Assembly: GCF_024178315.1 (NCBI RefSeq)
Contig: NZ_JAMZIK010000025.1
Location: 1-44,247 of the forward strand
DNA from: Siccirubricoccus soli
GTDB taxonomy: Bacteria; Pseudomonadota; Alphaproteobacteria; Acetobacterales; Acetobacteraceae
DNA length: 44,247 nucleotides
Direction: 5' to 3'
Shown here in pieces: positions 26,730 through 34,871 of the stretch (positions are counted from its first letter, which is position 1; each line of letters opens with the position of its first letter). Under the pieces are notes generated by a model. It did no database searches. It had not been told where the DNA came from and saw only the letters and a list, made by a program, of their open reading frames with translations. Made by a program: the position numbers and the translations under genes.

Positions 26730-26871
26730 GCGCTCCACCCGCCAAAGGCCGAAGGGCCTTTGGAAACCAGGAATTCGCAACGCGCAGGTTCAACCTGCCG
26801 ACTCAAGGGGTCCAGGGGCCTTTCGGCCCTCGGCGGGTGGCAGTTTGAGGGAGGGCAGCGCCCTCCCTCAA
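26709..26871. repeat. Composite palindromic intergenic element (contains repeat family A copy 3)
   Basis: The whole 163-bp stretch behaves as one large imperfect inverted repeat. The left half (hairpin 26709-26729, then the family A unit at 26733-26768) is mirrored by the right half. The right half has ggcctttcggccctcggcgg followed by a perfect 12-bp-arm hairpin at 26845-26856/26860-26871. The centre holds a 15-bp palindrome around 26786-26800 and the string aacctgccgactca (26792-26805), which also occurs at 620-633. It fills most of the 230-bp gap before the dehydrogenase and has no coding frame of its own. Confidence 0.6.
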
Positions 26872-26935
26872 CCATCTGGACCCGACCGCCGCTTCACGCC
26901 AGATTGGCCCCTCTTCGTTTCAGGGAGTCCACGGC

Positions 26936-28048
26936 ATGAAGACGCGCGCCGCGGTGGCCTGGGCGGCCGGCAAGCCGCTCTCCATCGAGACCATCGAGAT
27001 CGGCGGCCCGCAAGCCGGGGAAGTGCTGGTGGAGGTGAAGGCCACCGGCATCTGCCACACCGACCAGTACACGCTGTCCGGCCGCGACCCGGAAGGGCTG
27101 TTCCCCGCCATCCTCGGGCATGAGGGCGCCGGCATCGTGCGCGAGGTGGGTGCGGGCGTCACCAGCCTGAAGCCGGGCGACCATGTCATCCCGCTCTACA
27201 CGCCGGAATGCCGGCAGTGCAAAACCTGCCTCTCGCGCCGCAGCAACCTCTGCACCGCCATTCGCGCGACCCAGGGCAAGGGGGTGATGCCGGACGGCAC
27301 CAGCCGCTTCTCCTGCGACAGCGGCACCATCTTCCACTACATGGGCTGCTCGACCTTCGCGAACTTCACCATCTTGCCGGAGATCGCGCTGGCGAAGGTG
27401 CGGAAGGACGCGCCCTTCGACAAGATCTGCTACATCGGCTGCGGCGTGACGACGGGCATCGGCGCCGTCATCAACACGGCGAAGGTCTGGCCCGGCGCCA
27501 ATGTCGCGGTGTTCGGCCTGGGCGGCATCGGGCTGAACGTGCTGCAGGGCGCGCGCATGGTGGGCGCCGACAAGATCATCGGCATCGACCTGAACCCGGC
27601 CCGCGTCGAGATGGCGAAGAAATTCGGCATGACGCATTTCATCAACCCGAACGAGGTCGGTGCCGACAAGGTGGTGCAGGCGATCATCGACCTGACCGGC
27701 GGCGGCGCCGACTTCACCTTCGAATGCATCGGCAACACCCGCGTGATGCGCCAGGCGCTGGAGAGCGCCCATCGCGGCTGGGGCGAGAGCATCATCATCG
27801 GCGTCGCCGGCGCCGGCGAGGAGATCAGCACCCGTCCCTTCCAGCTCGTCACCGGCCGCGTCTGGAAGGGCACCGCCTTCGGCGGGGCGCGCGGACGCAC
27901 CGACGTGCCGAAGATCGTCGACTGGTACATGGACGGGAAGATCGACATCGACAGCCTGATCACCCACACCATGCCGCTCGAGCAGATCAACCATGGCTTC
28001 GAGCTGATGGAGAAGGGCGAGAGCATCCGCAGCGTGGTGGTCTACTAG
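26936..28048 (+). CDS. frmA: S-(hydroxymethyl)glutathione dehydrogenase / class III alcohol dehydrogenase
   Basis: A 370-residue zinc alcohol dehydrogenase of class III. Catalytic zinc ligands are Cys40 (TGICHTD), His62-Glu63 (LGHEGAG) and Cys169 (YIGCGVTTG). The structural zinc cluster is Cys92, Cys95, Cys98 and Cys106. The NAD site is [14 protein letters not shown]. It oxidises the spontaneous glutathione adduct of formaldehyde to S-formylglutathione. The start at 26936 has a good cagggag ribosome-binding site. A formylglutathione hydrolase is not adjacent. Its place after the flavin monooxygenase could mean that formaldehyde is released by that pathway, for instance by demethylation, but this is speculation. 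Confidence 0.93.
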   Translation: MKTRAAVAWAAGKPLSIETIEIGGPQAGEVLVEVKATGICHTDQYTLSGRDPEGLFPAILGHEGAGIVREVGAGVTSLKPGDHVIPLYTPECRQCKTCLSRRSNLCTAIRATQGKGVMPDGTSRFSCDSGTIFHYMGCSTFANFTILPEIALAKVRKDAPFDKICYIGCGVTTGIGAVINTAKVWPGANVAVFGLGGIGLNVLQGARMVGADKIIGIDLNPARVEMAKKFGMTHFINPNEVGADKVVQAIIDLTGGGADFTFECIGNTRVMRQALESAHRGWGESIIIGVAGAGEEISTRPFQLVTGRVWKGTAFGGARGRTDVPKIVDWYMDGKIDIDSLITHTMPLEQINHGFELMEKGESIRSVVVY

Positions 28049-28190
28049 CTCCCCACGACGCTGCCGGCGCAGCGCCGCGGGGTCCGGAGGGGCGCCATGC
28101 TTCCATGGCCTCGCACAGGCTGCCGCGGCAAGGCCGCGGCCGCGCAAGGGCAGCGCCGGCCCGCCATCGGCGCAAGCTTGGAGGAAGCGC

Positions 28191-29198
28191 GTGCAAGAAG
28201 GATCCGGGATCGCGACCCATTCGGCTGGCGCCCCGAAGCGGCGTGCCCTGCTGCTGGCCGCGCTGGCGGCGCCTGCCCTGGCGCGCGCCCAGGGCGGTTT
28301 CCCGGACCGGCCGCTGCGCCTCGTCATCCCCTGGCCGCCGGGCGGCACCAACGACATCATCGGTCGCCTGGTGACGGAAGGCATGGCGGCCCGGCTCGGC
28401 CAGCCCATCGTCATCGAGAATCGCGGCGGCGCCGGCGGGATGCTGGGGTCGGAGGTGGTGGCGAAGGCCCCGGCCGATGGCTACACGCTCCTGCTCGGCG
28501 GCAGTGGCAGCCTGACCATCACCTCCCTGGTGCAGGCGCGGGTGCCCTATGACGTCGCCACCGCCTTCGCGCCGATCGGCATGATGGCGCAGGGGCCGAA
28601 CGTCATCACCGTGCACCCCTCCGTGCCCGCCACCACGCTGAAGGAGCTGCAGGCCGTGGCAAAGGCGGCGAAGCCGCCGATGTCCTATGCCTCGCCCGGC
28701 GTGGGCAGCACCGGCCATGCCGCGGGGGCGATGATCGCCCAGGCGCTGGAGGTGGAGATGGACCATATTCCCTATCGCGGCACCGGCCCCGCGCTGAACG
28801 ACGTGATCGCCGGGCGCGTGCCGGTCTTCACCAATGCGCTGGCGCCGCTGCAGCCGCATATCCAGTCCGGCGCGCTGCGGCCCCTGGCGATCGCCGGCCG
28901 TCGCCGCAGCCAGGCGATGCCCGAATTGCCGACCACGGCGGAACAGGGTTTCCCGCAGATCGAGGCCAGCACCTGGTTTGCCCTGCTGGCCCCGGGGGGC
29001 ACGCCGCCGGACCGCATCGCCCGCCTGCACGCCGTGCTGAACGAGGTACTGGCCGAGCCCGAGGTGCGTCGCCGCCTGCTGGATGGCGGCGCCGAGGTGG
29101 AGCCAAGCGAGAGCCCCGAGGCCTTCGCCCGCTACTTCGCCGAGGATCGCAGCCGCTGGGCCCCGGTGGTGCGCGCCGCGGGAATGCGCGTGGAGTAG
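28191..29198 (+). CDS. Bug-family (TctC) extracytoplasmic solute-binding protein
   Basis: A 335-residue periplasmic binding protein. It begins at a GTG (28191) with ggagg ten bases upstream. The signal peptide has a twin-Arg-like KRRALLLAALAAP and cleavage after ARA at residue 33. The mature protein has the family landmarks FPDRPLRLVIPWPPGGTNDI, GQPIVIENRGGAGGMLGSE, ADGYTLLLGG and MDHIPYRGTGPALND. Bug proteins bind carboxylates and other small acids, either for tripartite tricarboxylate transporters or as orphan sensors. No TctA/TctB membrane genes are present, as is usual for this expanded family. It may sense or bind the substrate of the neighbouring catabolic genes. Confidence 0.92.
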   Translation: MQEGSGIATHSAGAPKRRALLLAALAAPALARAQGGFPDRPLRLVIPWPPGGTNDIIGRLVTEGMAARLGQPIVIENRGGAGGMLGSEVVAKAPADGYTLLLGGSGSLTITSLVQARVPYDVATAFAPIGMMAQGPNVITVHPSVPATTLKELQAVAKAAKPPMSYASPGVGSTGHAAGAMIAQALEVEMDHIPYRGTGPALNDVIAGRVPVFTNALAPLQPHIQSGALRPLAIAGRRRSQAMPELPTTAEQGFPQIEASTWFALLAPGGTPPDRIARLHAVLNEVLAEPEVRRRLLDGGAEVEPSESPEAFARYFAEDRSRWAPVVRAAGMRVE

Positions 29199-29224
29199 CC
29201 GGGAGGGGAATGCCCCACCTCCGG
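29199..29224 (+). terminator. Imperfect hairpin after the Bug gene
   Basis: The sequence from 29199 (ccgggagg...) pairs with ...cctccgg ending at 29224, with one bulged base and a gggg/cccc inner stem. It starts right after the stop codon at 29196-29198. The rest of the gap to 29489 holds nothing I recognise. Confidence 0.4.
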
Positions 29225-29489
29225 CTGCGCCCTCGACTCCTGGAGGCAAAACGCCGCTCGAGCCCCGGCGGTGCGCTGGTGCTTGCAACTGGGGGCAATT
29301 CGGTTCGCCTGCGCTCGCCAAGAGTGTCCAGGCCGTTCTTCGCCGAGCAGCATCACCTGCTCAAGCGATGTTGGCCTGGAGTGGCCCGTTCCGGGATGCG
29401 CGTTGCGCCGCAGCATCGCTCGCACCAATGCTCGCCGCCAGCTTCACCGAAGACGCGAGGAAGCGCCTGCGTGATGCCGTGGCGCTGCT

Positions 29490-31256
29490 CTAAGCCTGCC
29501 GCCAGCCCTGCCACACCACATGCGCGGCACGGCACAGCGCCAACCAGTCGGCATAGTTCACCGTGTCCCGGTGCACGCCGATGAAGCCATCCAGCCGCCC
29601 CAGCATCAGCCCCGGCTCCAGCACCTCCAGCGTGCCGCTTGGATGCGCGGCGTCGGCCAGCACCACATAGAGCAGCGTATTCGGCCCATGCCGCCGCACC
29701 GCACGGAACAGGCGCTGCCGTGCCTCCGGGCGCGGCGGGCCGTATTCGGCATGCACCAGGATCTTCTCGCCCTCGGCCAGATCCTCCAGCAGCTTGCGGC
29801 GAAGGAATTGCAGCCGCTTGCAATGCTTCTCGAACAGCGCTGCCTCGGCCGCCGCATCCGGCACCTGCTCCGGATAGGTGAAGGTGTGGGCGCGGAAATG
29901 CCAGCGCCGGTCGCCCACCCAGTATTCCGGCCGCGGCTCGGGCAGGATCTCGAAGAAGGTGTGCTCCGGGGCCCCGATCCCGGCCAGGTCCATCTCCAGC
30001 GCCTGGGCGATCTCCGCTGCGCTGCCGGAGGAGAAGCGGAACAGTCCCAGCGGCTCGGCACCGAAGGCGCGCTGGACATTGCCGAATTCGCAATTGCTGC
30101 CCAGCGCCTCGAATTGCAGCAGCAGGGCGCGGTCCCCCGCCGCCTCGCCCGGGTTGGGCGGGGCCCGGCCGGCGAGGAAGCGCGCTTCGCCTTCCAGGGA
30201 TTGGCCGCCGGTGAAGCCGGGAAAGGCGGCGCGCAACCGGGCGAAGCGCGCCAGCGCCTCCTCCGGCTGGCCGATCAGCGTCGCGGCATGGGCATGCCAC
30301 ATGGCCAGTTCCGGGTTGTCGGGGAACCACGCAACCGCCCTGGCGAGGATGGCGGCACCCTTGCTGGGGCGATTGGTCCGCAGTGCGGCGGTGCCGGCCC
30401 CCGTCAGCGCGGCCGCATCCTCCGGCATCAGGTCCAGCACCGCTTCCCACCTCGCCAGCGCCTTCTCCCAGGCGGCGAGATACCGGCTCCCACCGGCCTT
30501 GTGCGCCTGCCGCTCGGCAATGCCGGCCAGCAGCATCAGGCCTTCCGCGCTGGGGGGTAGGTCGGCCAGCAGGGCCTCCGCCTCCTCATCCAGCCCGGCA
30601 CTGGCCAACGCGCGTGCCGCCTCGATGGTGCCGGCCGCATTGTCGGAGAAGCAGCGCCGCAACAGTGCCAGGCGCCGCGTCGCCTCCGCCTCCGGCCACA
30701 GGCCCAGCCCCGCGGCACGCACCGCGAGCGCGGCATATGCCGCCCGCGGCACCGGCTCCTCCGGAAACCGGGCAACGGCAACGGCCAGCAGCGCCTCGGC
30801 CTCCTCGAGCAGAGCTTCGTCCGTGAACCGGGCAGCGGCGGCGAGCAATGGCGCGGGGCTGGCCGGCGGATCCTGCCGCAGGCTCAGAAGCACGGCCGTG
30901 GCCCCGTGGCCGACCGGCATCGCCTGCTCCACGAGCAGGGGCGCGCCGGCGGCGAACTCGACCTCCAGCCGCAGCAGCGCCGTGGTGCCGGTGCCGGGCG
31001 GCAGGCGCAGGCCGGTGAGCTGGAAGCCCGATCGACCGGCATGGGGATAGGCAGCGAAGTGCGCGGCGACATCCGGGCGGACGAGGCCGGTCTCGGCATC
31101 GCCGAGCTGGCTGCCATTCACCGACACCCGGACCCGCTGCAGGGCCCCTGGCCCGATCGCCCAGCCCGCCAGGGTGAAGGGCGCCGTCGCAACGAGCGGC
31201 CCGGTGGGCTGGTCGAGATGGCAGCGCGAGGGCAGGCCCGGTGCGTCGACGGTCAT
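29490..31256 (-). CDS. TPR protein with N-terminal beta domain and C-terminal SNCEFG-motif (DUF1796-like) domain
   Basis: A 588-residue multi-domain protein. The N-terminus (about 20-110) is a beta-sandwich of the kind attached to bacterial glycosyltransferases: FTLAGWAIGPGALQRVRVSV and RPDVAAHFAAYPHAGRSGF. Helical TPR-like repeats follow (about 130-370). The C-terminal domain starts at about 383 with LQFEALGSNCEFGNVQRAFG, where Cys389 lies in the SNCEFG motif. This resembles the putative papain-like peptidase family DUF1796, though no reaction is proven. Start 31256 was chosen because the longer frame overlaps the divergent gene at 31332. It stands alone on its strand. A role in surface polysaccharide or protein modification is a guess. 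Confidence 0.75.
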   Translation of the reverse strand: MTVDAPGLPSRCHLDQPTGPLVATAPFTLAGWAIGPGALQRVRVSVNGSQLGDAETGLVRPDVAAHFAAYPHAGRSGFQLTGLRLPPGTGTTALLRLEVEFAAGAPLLVEQAMPVGHGATAVLLSLRQDPPASPAPLLAAAARFTDEALLEEAEALLAVAVARFPEEPVPRAAYAALAVRAAGLGLWPEAEATRRLALLRRCFSDNAAGTIEAARALASAGLDEEAEALLADLPPSAEGLMLLAGIAERQAHKAGGSRYLAAWEKALARWEAVLDLMPEDAAALTGAGTAALRTNRPSKGAAILARAVAWFPDNPELAMWHAHAATLIGQPEEALARFARLRAAFPGFTGGQSLEGEARFLAGRAPPNPGEAAGDRALLLQFEALGSNCEFGNVQRAFGAEPLGLFRFSSGSAAEIAQALEMDLAGIGAPEHTFFEILPEPRPEYWVGDRRWHFRAHTFTYPEQVPDAAAEAALFEKHCKRLQFLRRKLLEDLAEGEKILVHAEYGPPRPEARQRLFRAVRRHGPNTLLYVVLADAAHPSGTLEVLEPGLMLGRLDGFIGVHRDTVNYADWLALCRAAHVVWQGWRQA

Positions 31257-31331
31257 GCGGGCATGGGTATGGCCAGACCGCTTGCCCTGTCCAGCTTGGC
31301 GGCCGGCCCCCATCGGCGCTACCAGGGGGCC

Positions 31332-31577
31332 ATGAGCGACACACCCCCGGACCGGCTTTCCGCCGACCCCAGCAGCCCCTTCTATGATGCCGCCCTGCTG
31401 GAACGCGGCGTCGGGATTCGTTTCAAGGGCGTGGAGAAGAATAATGTTGAGGAATACTGCGTCAGCGAGGGCTGGGTGCGGGTTTCCGTCGGCAAGACGC
31501 GCGACCGCCATGGCCGCCCCCTGACCATGAAGCTGCAGGGCAGCGTCGAGCCCTATTTCCGCGATCAGGCAGGTTAA
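31332..31577 (+). CDS. DUF3297 family protein
   Basis: An 81-residue conserved protein, nearly identical in layout to DUF3297 members: MSDTPPDRLSADPSSPFYDA, RGVGIRFKGVEKNNVEEYCV, SEGWVRVSVGKTRDRHGRPL, then a GSVEPYFRDQAG ending. The family is widespread in Proteobacteria with no assigned function. The start at 31332 lies 75 bp from the divergent TPR gene, so the two share a short promoter region. It is monocistronic; the next feature is a palindromic repeat. Confidence 0.93.
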   Translation: MSDTPPDRLSADPSSPFYDAALLERGVGIRFKGVEKNNVEEYCVSEGWVRVSVGKTRDRHGRPLTMKLQGSVEPYFRDQAG

Positions 31578-32032
31578 GGGCGGGCCTCCCCTACGGCGTG
31601 GTCCGCGTCGCCAGGCAATGCCCCTGGCTTGAGAAATGCGCCAGGCGGCACGCTAGAGCATGCTGCGTTCGCTTGCACTCCCGCAGCATGCTCCAGGCCG
31701 TTGTTTTGCGAGCATCTTCACGCGTTCAGATGATTCCATCCGAACGCGATCTGCTCTAGCCCTGCCGGGAGCGGTGCGGCCGGGGGTTGCGGCAGCGCTG
31801 GGTGCGCCGGGTCACGCGGCGCATCGTGACGCCGCCGCACCGCGGTGGCGTGCAGGCCTGCGCCTGCCAGCCGCCCGGGCGCGGCTTGCCGGAACAGAGC
31901 AGGCGGGAACGGGATGAGGTGCGCCTGCGCCCCACAGCATGTGACCGCGGGCAGCGCCCGTCCCCGGCGGCCTGATGCGCGCCGACGACCGGCTCTCCGT
32001 GCTGCTGCTGGCCGGGCGCGGCGCTCGGCCGG
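31578..32032. other. Intergenic region; palindromic element and no gene
   Basis: This 455-bp gap holds the 107-bp palindromic element at 31653-31759. From 31760 to 32032 I see only GC-rich sequence with no convincing frame, hairpin or motif. Confidence 0.5.
31653..31759. repeat. Palindromic intergenic element with CTAGAGCA/TGCTCTAG ends
   Basis: The element begins ctagagca (31653-31660) and ends tgctctag (31752-31759), exact inverted termini. Inside are an 11-bp inverted repeat (31657-31667 with 31682-31692) and a 7-bp one, cgcgttc/gaacgcg (31721-31727 with 31742-31748), around tgattccatc. It is clearly less GC-rich than its surroundings. Similar ctagag...tgattccatc elements occur between genes in many alphaproteobacteria; this is from general knowledge and was not checked here. 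It has no coding capacity and looks like a miniature palindromic repeat. Confidence 0.65.
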
Positions 32033-32245
32033 TCAGCGCTTGACCTGGGGGTCCTCCCCATGGCTGTGGCGCTTGCCCTCTGCCTCGGCCCGCTTGAGGT
32101 CGGCCGCCTCCGGACTTTCCACGGCCCGCTTCGCGTCCTCGGCGGCCTTCGGCACCTTGCCGCTCTGGGTGAAGGCCTTGGTTGAATCGTTGTACTGCTT
32201 CGCCGCGCTGCGGCTGCCTTCGCCCTCGTTCTTGGTCTCGGCCAT
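32033..32245 (-). CDS. Small charged conserved protein
   Basis: A 70-residue highly charged protein: MAETKNEGEGSRSAAKQYND, then AAEDAKRAVESPEAADLKRA and a GKRHSHGEDP ending. The start at 32245 is preceded by a very strong purine-rich ribosome-binding region (ggagggaggagg on the minus strand), which argues that it is real and well expressed. Similar short Ala/Lys/Glu-rich proteins with an EGKRHSHGEDP tail occur in alphaproteobacteria, with no known function. It is predicted to be soluble and largely helical or disordered. It diverges from the crotonase gene across 108 bp. Confidence 0.75.
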   Translation of the reverse strand: MAETKNEGEGSRSAAKQYNDSTKAFTQSGKVPKAAEDAKRAVESPEAADLKRAEAEGKRHSHGEDPQVKR

Positions 32246-32353
32246 GGCGAATCCTCCTCCCTCCCGGCAACCCTGCAGAGCGGCAAAGGTTCCCGCCGCG
32301 GATCTTGTTCCTTGCGGGCATGAGGCGATATGCCAGACCCAGGAGGAACGCCC

Positions 32354-33154
32354 ATGCCGGAGAACACGCCCCTGGTGCTGCGCCAGGATGCAGGCGCCGT
32401 TGCCATCCTCACCCTGAACCGCCCGGATACGCGCAACAGCCTCTCCCGCGCCATGATCGCCGCCCTGCACGGGGCGCTGGAGACGGTGGGCGCCGAGCCC
32501 GGCATCCGCTGCGTAGTGCTGGCGGCCGAGGGACGCGCCTTCTCGGCCGGGCATGACCTGAAGGAGGTCACGGCCCATCGGTCCGATGCGGATGGCGGGG
32601 CCGGCTTCTTCGCCGCCATCATGGCGGAATGCGCCGCCATGATGCAGGCGGTGACCACTCTCCCCCAGCCGGTGGTCGCCGCGGTGGAGGGCATCGCCAC
32701 CGCCGCGGGCTGCCAGCTCGCCGCGAGCTGCGACCTGGTGGTGGCCTCGGAAAGCGCGAAATTCTGCACGCCGGGCGTCGATATCGGACTGTTCTGCTCG
32801 ACGCCGGGCGTGGCGCTGGCCCGCGCCGTGCCGCGCAAGGCGGCGATGGAGATGCTGCTGCTGGGTGAGATGGTGCCAGCCGGCGAGGCGCACCGGATGG
32901 GGCTGGTGAACCGCGTGGTGCCGGCCGGCCAGGCGCTGGCGGAGGCCGAGGCGCTGGCACAGCGCATCGCCGCCCGCTCCGCCGTCGCGCTGCGGATGGG
33001 CAAGCGGGGCTTCAACGCCCAGGCCGGGCTGCCGCTCGACCGCGCCTATGAGGAAGCCGGGCGGGTGATGGTGGAGAACCTGCTGGCGGCAGATGCGGAG
33101 GAAGGCATCGGCGCCTTCCTCGGCAAGCGCAAGCCGAGCTGGCAGCACCGGTAG
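32354..33154 (+). CDS. Enoyl-CoA hydratase/isomerase family protein, ECHDC3-like, without catalytic Glu
   Basis: A 266-residue crotonase-fold protein. The CoA/oxyanion segments are FSAGHDLKEV and AAVEGIATAAGCQLAASCD. The two glutamates of classical enoyl-CoA hydratase are replaced: Gln121 in AAGCQLA and Gly141 in FCTPGVDIGLFCSTPGVAL, exactly 20 residues apart as in rat crotonase Glu144/Glu164. The same TPGV...FCSTPGVALARAVPRK pattern marks the ECHDC3 subgroup, so hydratase activity is doubtful. The start at 32354 has aggagg seven bases upstream. An acyl-CoA synthetase gene starts 10 bp after its stop, so the two form an operon. It may act as another acyl-CoA enzyme or a binding protein. Confidence 0.9.
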   Translation: MPENTPLVLRQDAGAVAILTLNRPDTRNSLSRAMIAALHGALETVGAEPGIRCVVLAAEGRAFSAGHDLKEVTAHRSDADGGAGFFAAIMAECAAMMQAVTTLPQPVVAAVEGIATAAGCQLAASCDLVVASESAKFCTPGVDIGLFCSTPGVALARAVPRKAAMEMLLLGEMVPAGEAHRMGLVNRVVPAGQALAEAEALAQRIAARSAVALRMGKRGFNAQAGLPLDRAYEEAGRVMVENLLAADAEEGIGAFLGKRKPSWQHR

Positions 33155-33164
33155 GAGGCGGCCG

Positions 33165-34793
33165 ATGGATTACGACACGGGCCTCGAGCGCTGCCCCGCC
33201 AACCACCAGCCGCTGACCCCGCTGCTCTTCCTGGAACGCGCGGCGCAGGTCTTCCCGGGCCACCTCGCCGTGGTGCATGGCGCGCTGCGGCGGAACTACC
33301 GGGAGCTGCGCGACCGCTGCGTGCGGCTGGCCGCCGCGCTGGCGGCGCGCGGCATCGGCCGCGGGGACACGTTGGCGGCGCTGCTGCCGAACATCCCCGA
33401 GATGCTGGAATGCCATTACGGCGTGCCGATGGCGGGCGCCGTGCTGAACACCATCAACACCAGGCTGGATGCCGACACCATCGGCTACATCCTGCAGCAT
33501 GGGGAGGCGAAGGCGGTCATCGTGGACCGGGAATACCTGCCCGTGCTGCGCGCCGCCCTGGCGACCTCTGGTGCCGCGCCGCTGGTGGTGGAGGTGGAGG
33601 ATACGGAGGCGCCCGCCGCGGCGCGGGCCGAGAGCATGGGCGGCCTGCCCTACGAGGCGCTGCTGGCGGAGGGCGATCCCGGCTTCGCCTGGGCGCTGCC
33701 GCCGGATGAGTGGGACGCCATCACGCTGAACTACACCTCCGGCACCACCGGGCGGCCGAAGGGGGTGGTGTACCACCATCGCGGGGCGCAGCTTCTGGCC
33801 ACCGGCAATGTCCTTTCGGCCAGCATGGCGCGGCATCCGGTCTATCTCTGGACCCTGCCGATGTTCCACTGCAATGGCTGGTGCTTCCCCTGGACCGTCA
33901 CGGCAGTCGCGGGCACCCATGTCTGCCTGCGGGCGGTGCGCGGCGCGGCCATCTGGACGCTGATGGCCGAGCATGGCGTGACCCATATGTGCGGTGCGCC
34001 GGTGGTGATGACGACCTTGCTGGACACGCCGGAGGCCGAGAAGCGCCCCCTGCCCCACCAGGTGCAATTCGTCGTCGCCGGCGCACCGCCGCCCGAGGCC
34101 GTGCTGGCGCGGATGCAGGCGGCGGGCTTCGCCGTGCTGCATGTCTATGGGCTGACGGAGGTTTATGGCCCGGCCGTGGTGAATGAGTGGCACCGGGAGT
34201 GGTCCGCGCTGCCGGCGGCCGAACAGGCGAAGCTCATGGCTCGCCAGGGGGTGCGCTACCAGGCGCTGGAAGCGCTCGATGTGATGGACCCGCTGACCAT
34301 GCAGCCCGTCCCGCCCGATGGCACGACCATGGGCGAGGTGATGATGCGCGGCAATGTGGTGATGAAGGGCTATCTGAAGGACCGCAAGGCGACCGAGGCG
34401 GCCCTCGCCGGGGGCTGGTTCCATACCGGCGACCTCGCGGTGAAGTACCCGGATGGCTATGTACAGCTCCGCGACCGGTCCAAGGACATCATCATCTCGG
34501 GCGGGGAGAACATCTCCTCCATCGAGGTGGAGGATGCGCTGTACAAGCACCCGGCCGTGGCGCTGGCCGCGGTGGTGGCGAAGCCGGATGAGAAATGGGG
34601 CGAGGTGCCCTGCGCCTTCGTGGAACTGAAGCCGGATGCGCAGGCGACGGAGGCGGAGCTGATCGCCTTTGCGCGGGAGAGGCTGGCGAGCTTCAAGGCG
34701 CCGAAGCAGGTGGTGTTCACGGAGCTGCCGCGGACCAGCACCGGCAAGATCCAGAAGCACGTGCTGCGGGGCCAGCTGCGGCAGACAGAGTGA
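33165..34793 (+). CDS. Acyl-CoA synthetase (AMP-forming), copy 1
   Basis: A 542-residue ANL-superfamily ligase that activates a carboxylic acid with ATP and CoA through an acyl-adenylate. The P-loop is YTSGTTGRPKGVVYHHRG from Tyr190, the acyl-pocket motif is HVYGLTEVYGP, and the hinge/adenylate motif is WFHTGDLAVKYPDGYVQLRD. SKDIIISGGENISSIEVE follows, with the C-terminal catalytic lysine in PRTSTGKIQKHVLR. The start at 33165 is preceded by aggagg. It is coupled to the ECHDC3-like gene 10 bp upstream. The sequence resembles medium-chain and aromatic acid ligases; the exact acid is unknown. Confidence 0.92.
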   Translation: MDYDTGLERCPANHQPLTPLLFLERAAQVFPGHLAVVHGALRRNYRELRDRCVRLAAALAARGIGRGDTLAALLPNIPEMLECHYGVPMAGAVLNTINTRLDADTIGYILQHGEAKAVIVDREYLPVLRAALATSGAAPLVVEVEDTEAPAAARAESMGGLPYEALLAEGDPGFAWALPPDEWDAITLNYTSGTTGRPKGVVYHHRGAQLLATGNVLSASMARHPVYLWTLPMFHCNGWCFPWTVTAVAGTHVCLRAVRGAAIWTLMAEHGVTHMCGAPVVMTTLLDTPEAEKRPLPHQVQFVVAGAPPPEAVLARMQAAGFAVLHVYGLTEVYGPAVVNEWHREWSALPAAEQAKLMARQGVRYQALEALDVMDPLTMQPVPPDGTTMGEVMMRGNVVMKGYLKDRKATEAALAGGWFHTGDLAVKYPDGYVQLRDRSKDIIISGGENISSIEVEDALYKHPAVALAAVVAKPDEKWGEVPCAFVELKPDAQATEAELIAFARERLASFKAPKQVVFTELPRTSTGKIQKHVLRGQLRQTE

Positions 34794-34812
34794 GCCGGGT
34801 CCAGACTTCTGA

Positions 34813-34844
34813 TTCCGAAGACCTTCCGGCCTTTGGTGGGGGAG
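34813..34844 (-). repeat. Intergenic repeat, family A copy 4
   Basis: On the minus strand it reads ctcccccaccaaaggccgga and continues to a cttcggaa end, matching the other three copies (16379, 17458, 26733). It lies in the 78-bp gap between the convergent acyl-CoA synthetase and MFS transporter genes and may help end both transcripts. Confidence 0.6.
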
Positions 34845-34871
34845 TTCGAGAGGAACGACATCCCCTCGACG

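Noticed and set aside
29199-29489. A possible transposase or other gene remnant in the gap between the Bug and TPR genes
   Set aside because: Translations of all frames show no recognisable motif; only the hairpin at the left end is supportable.
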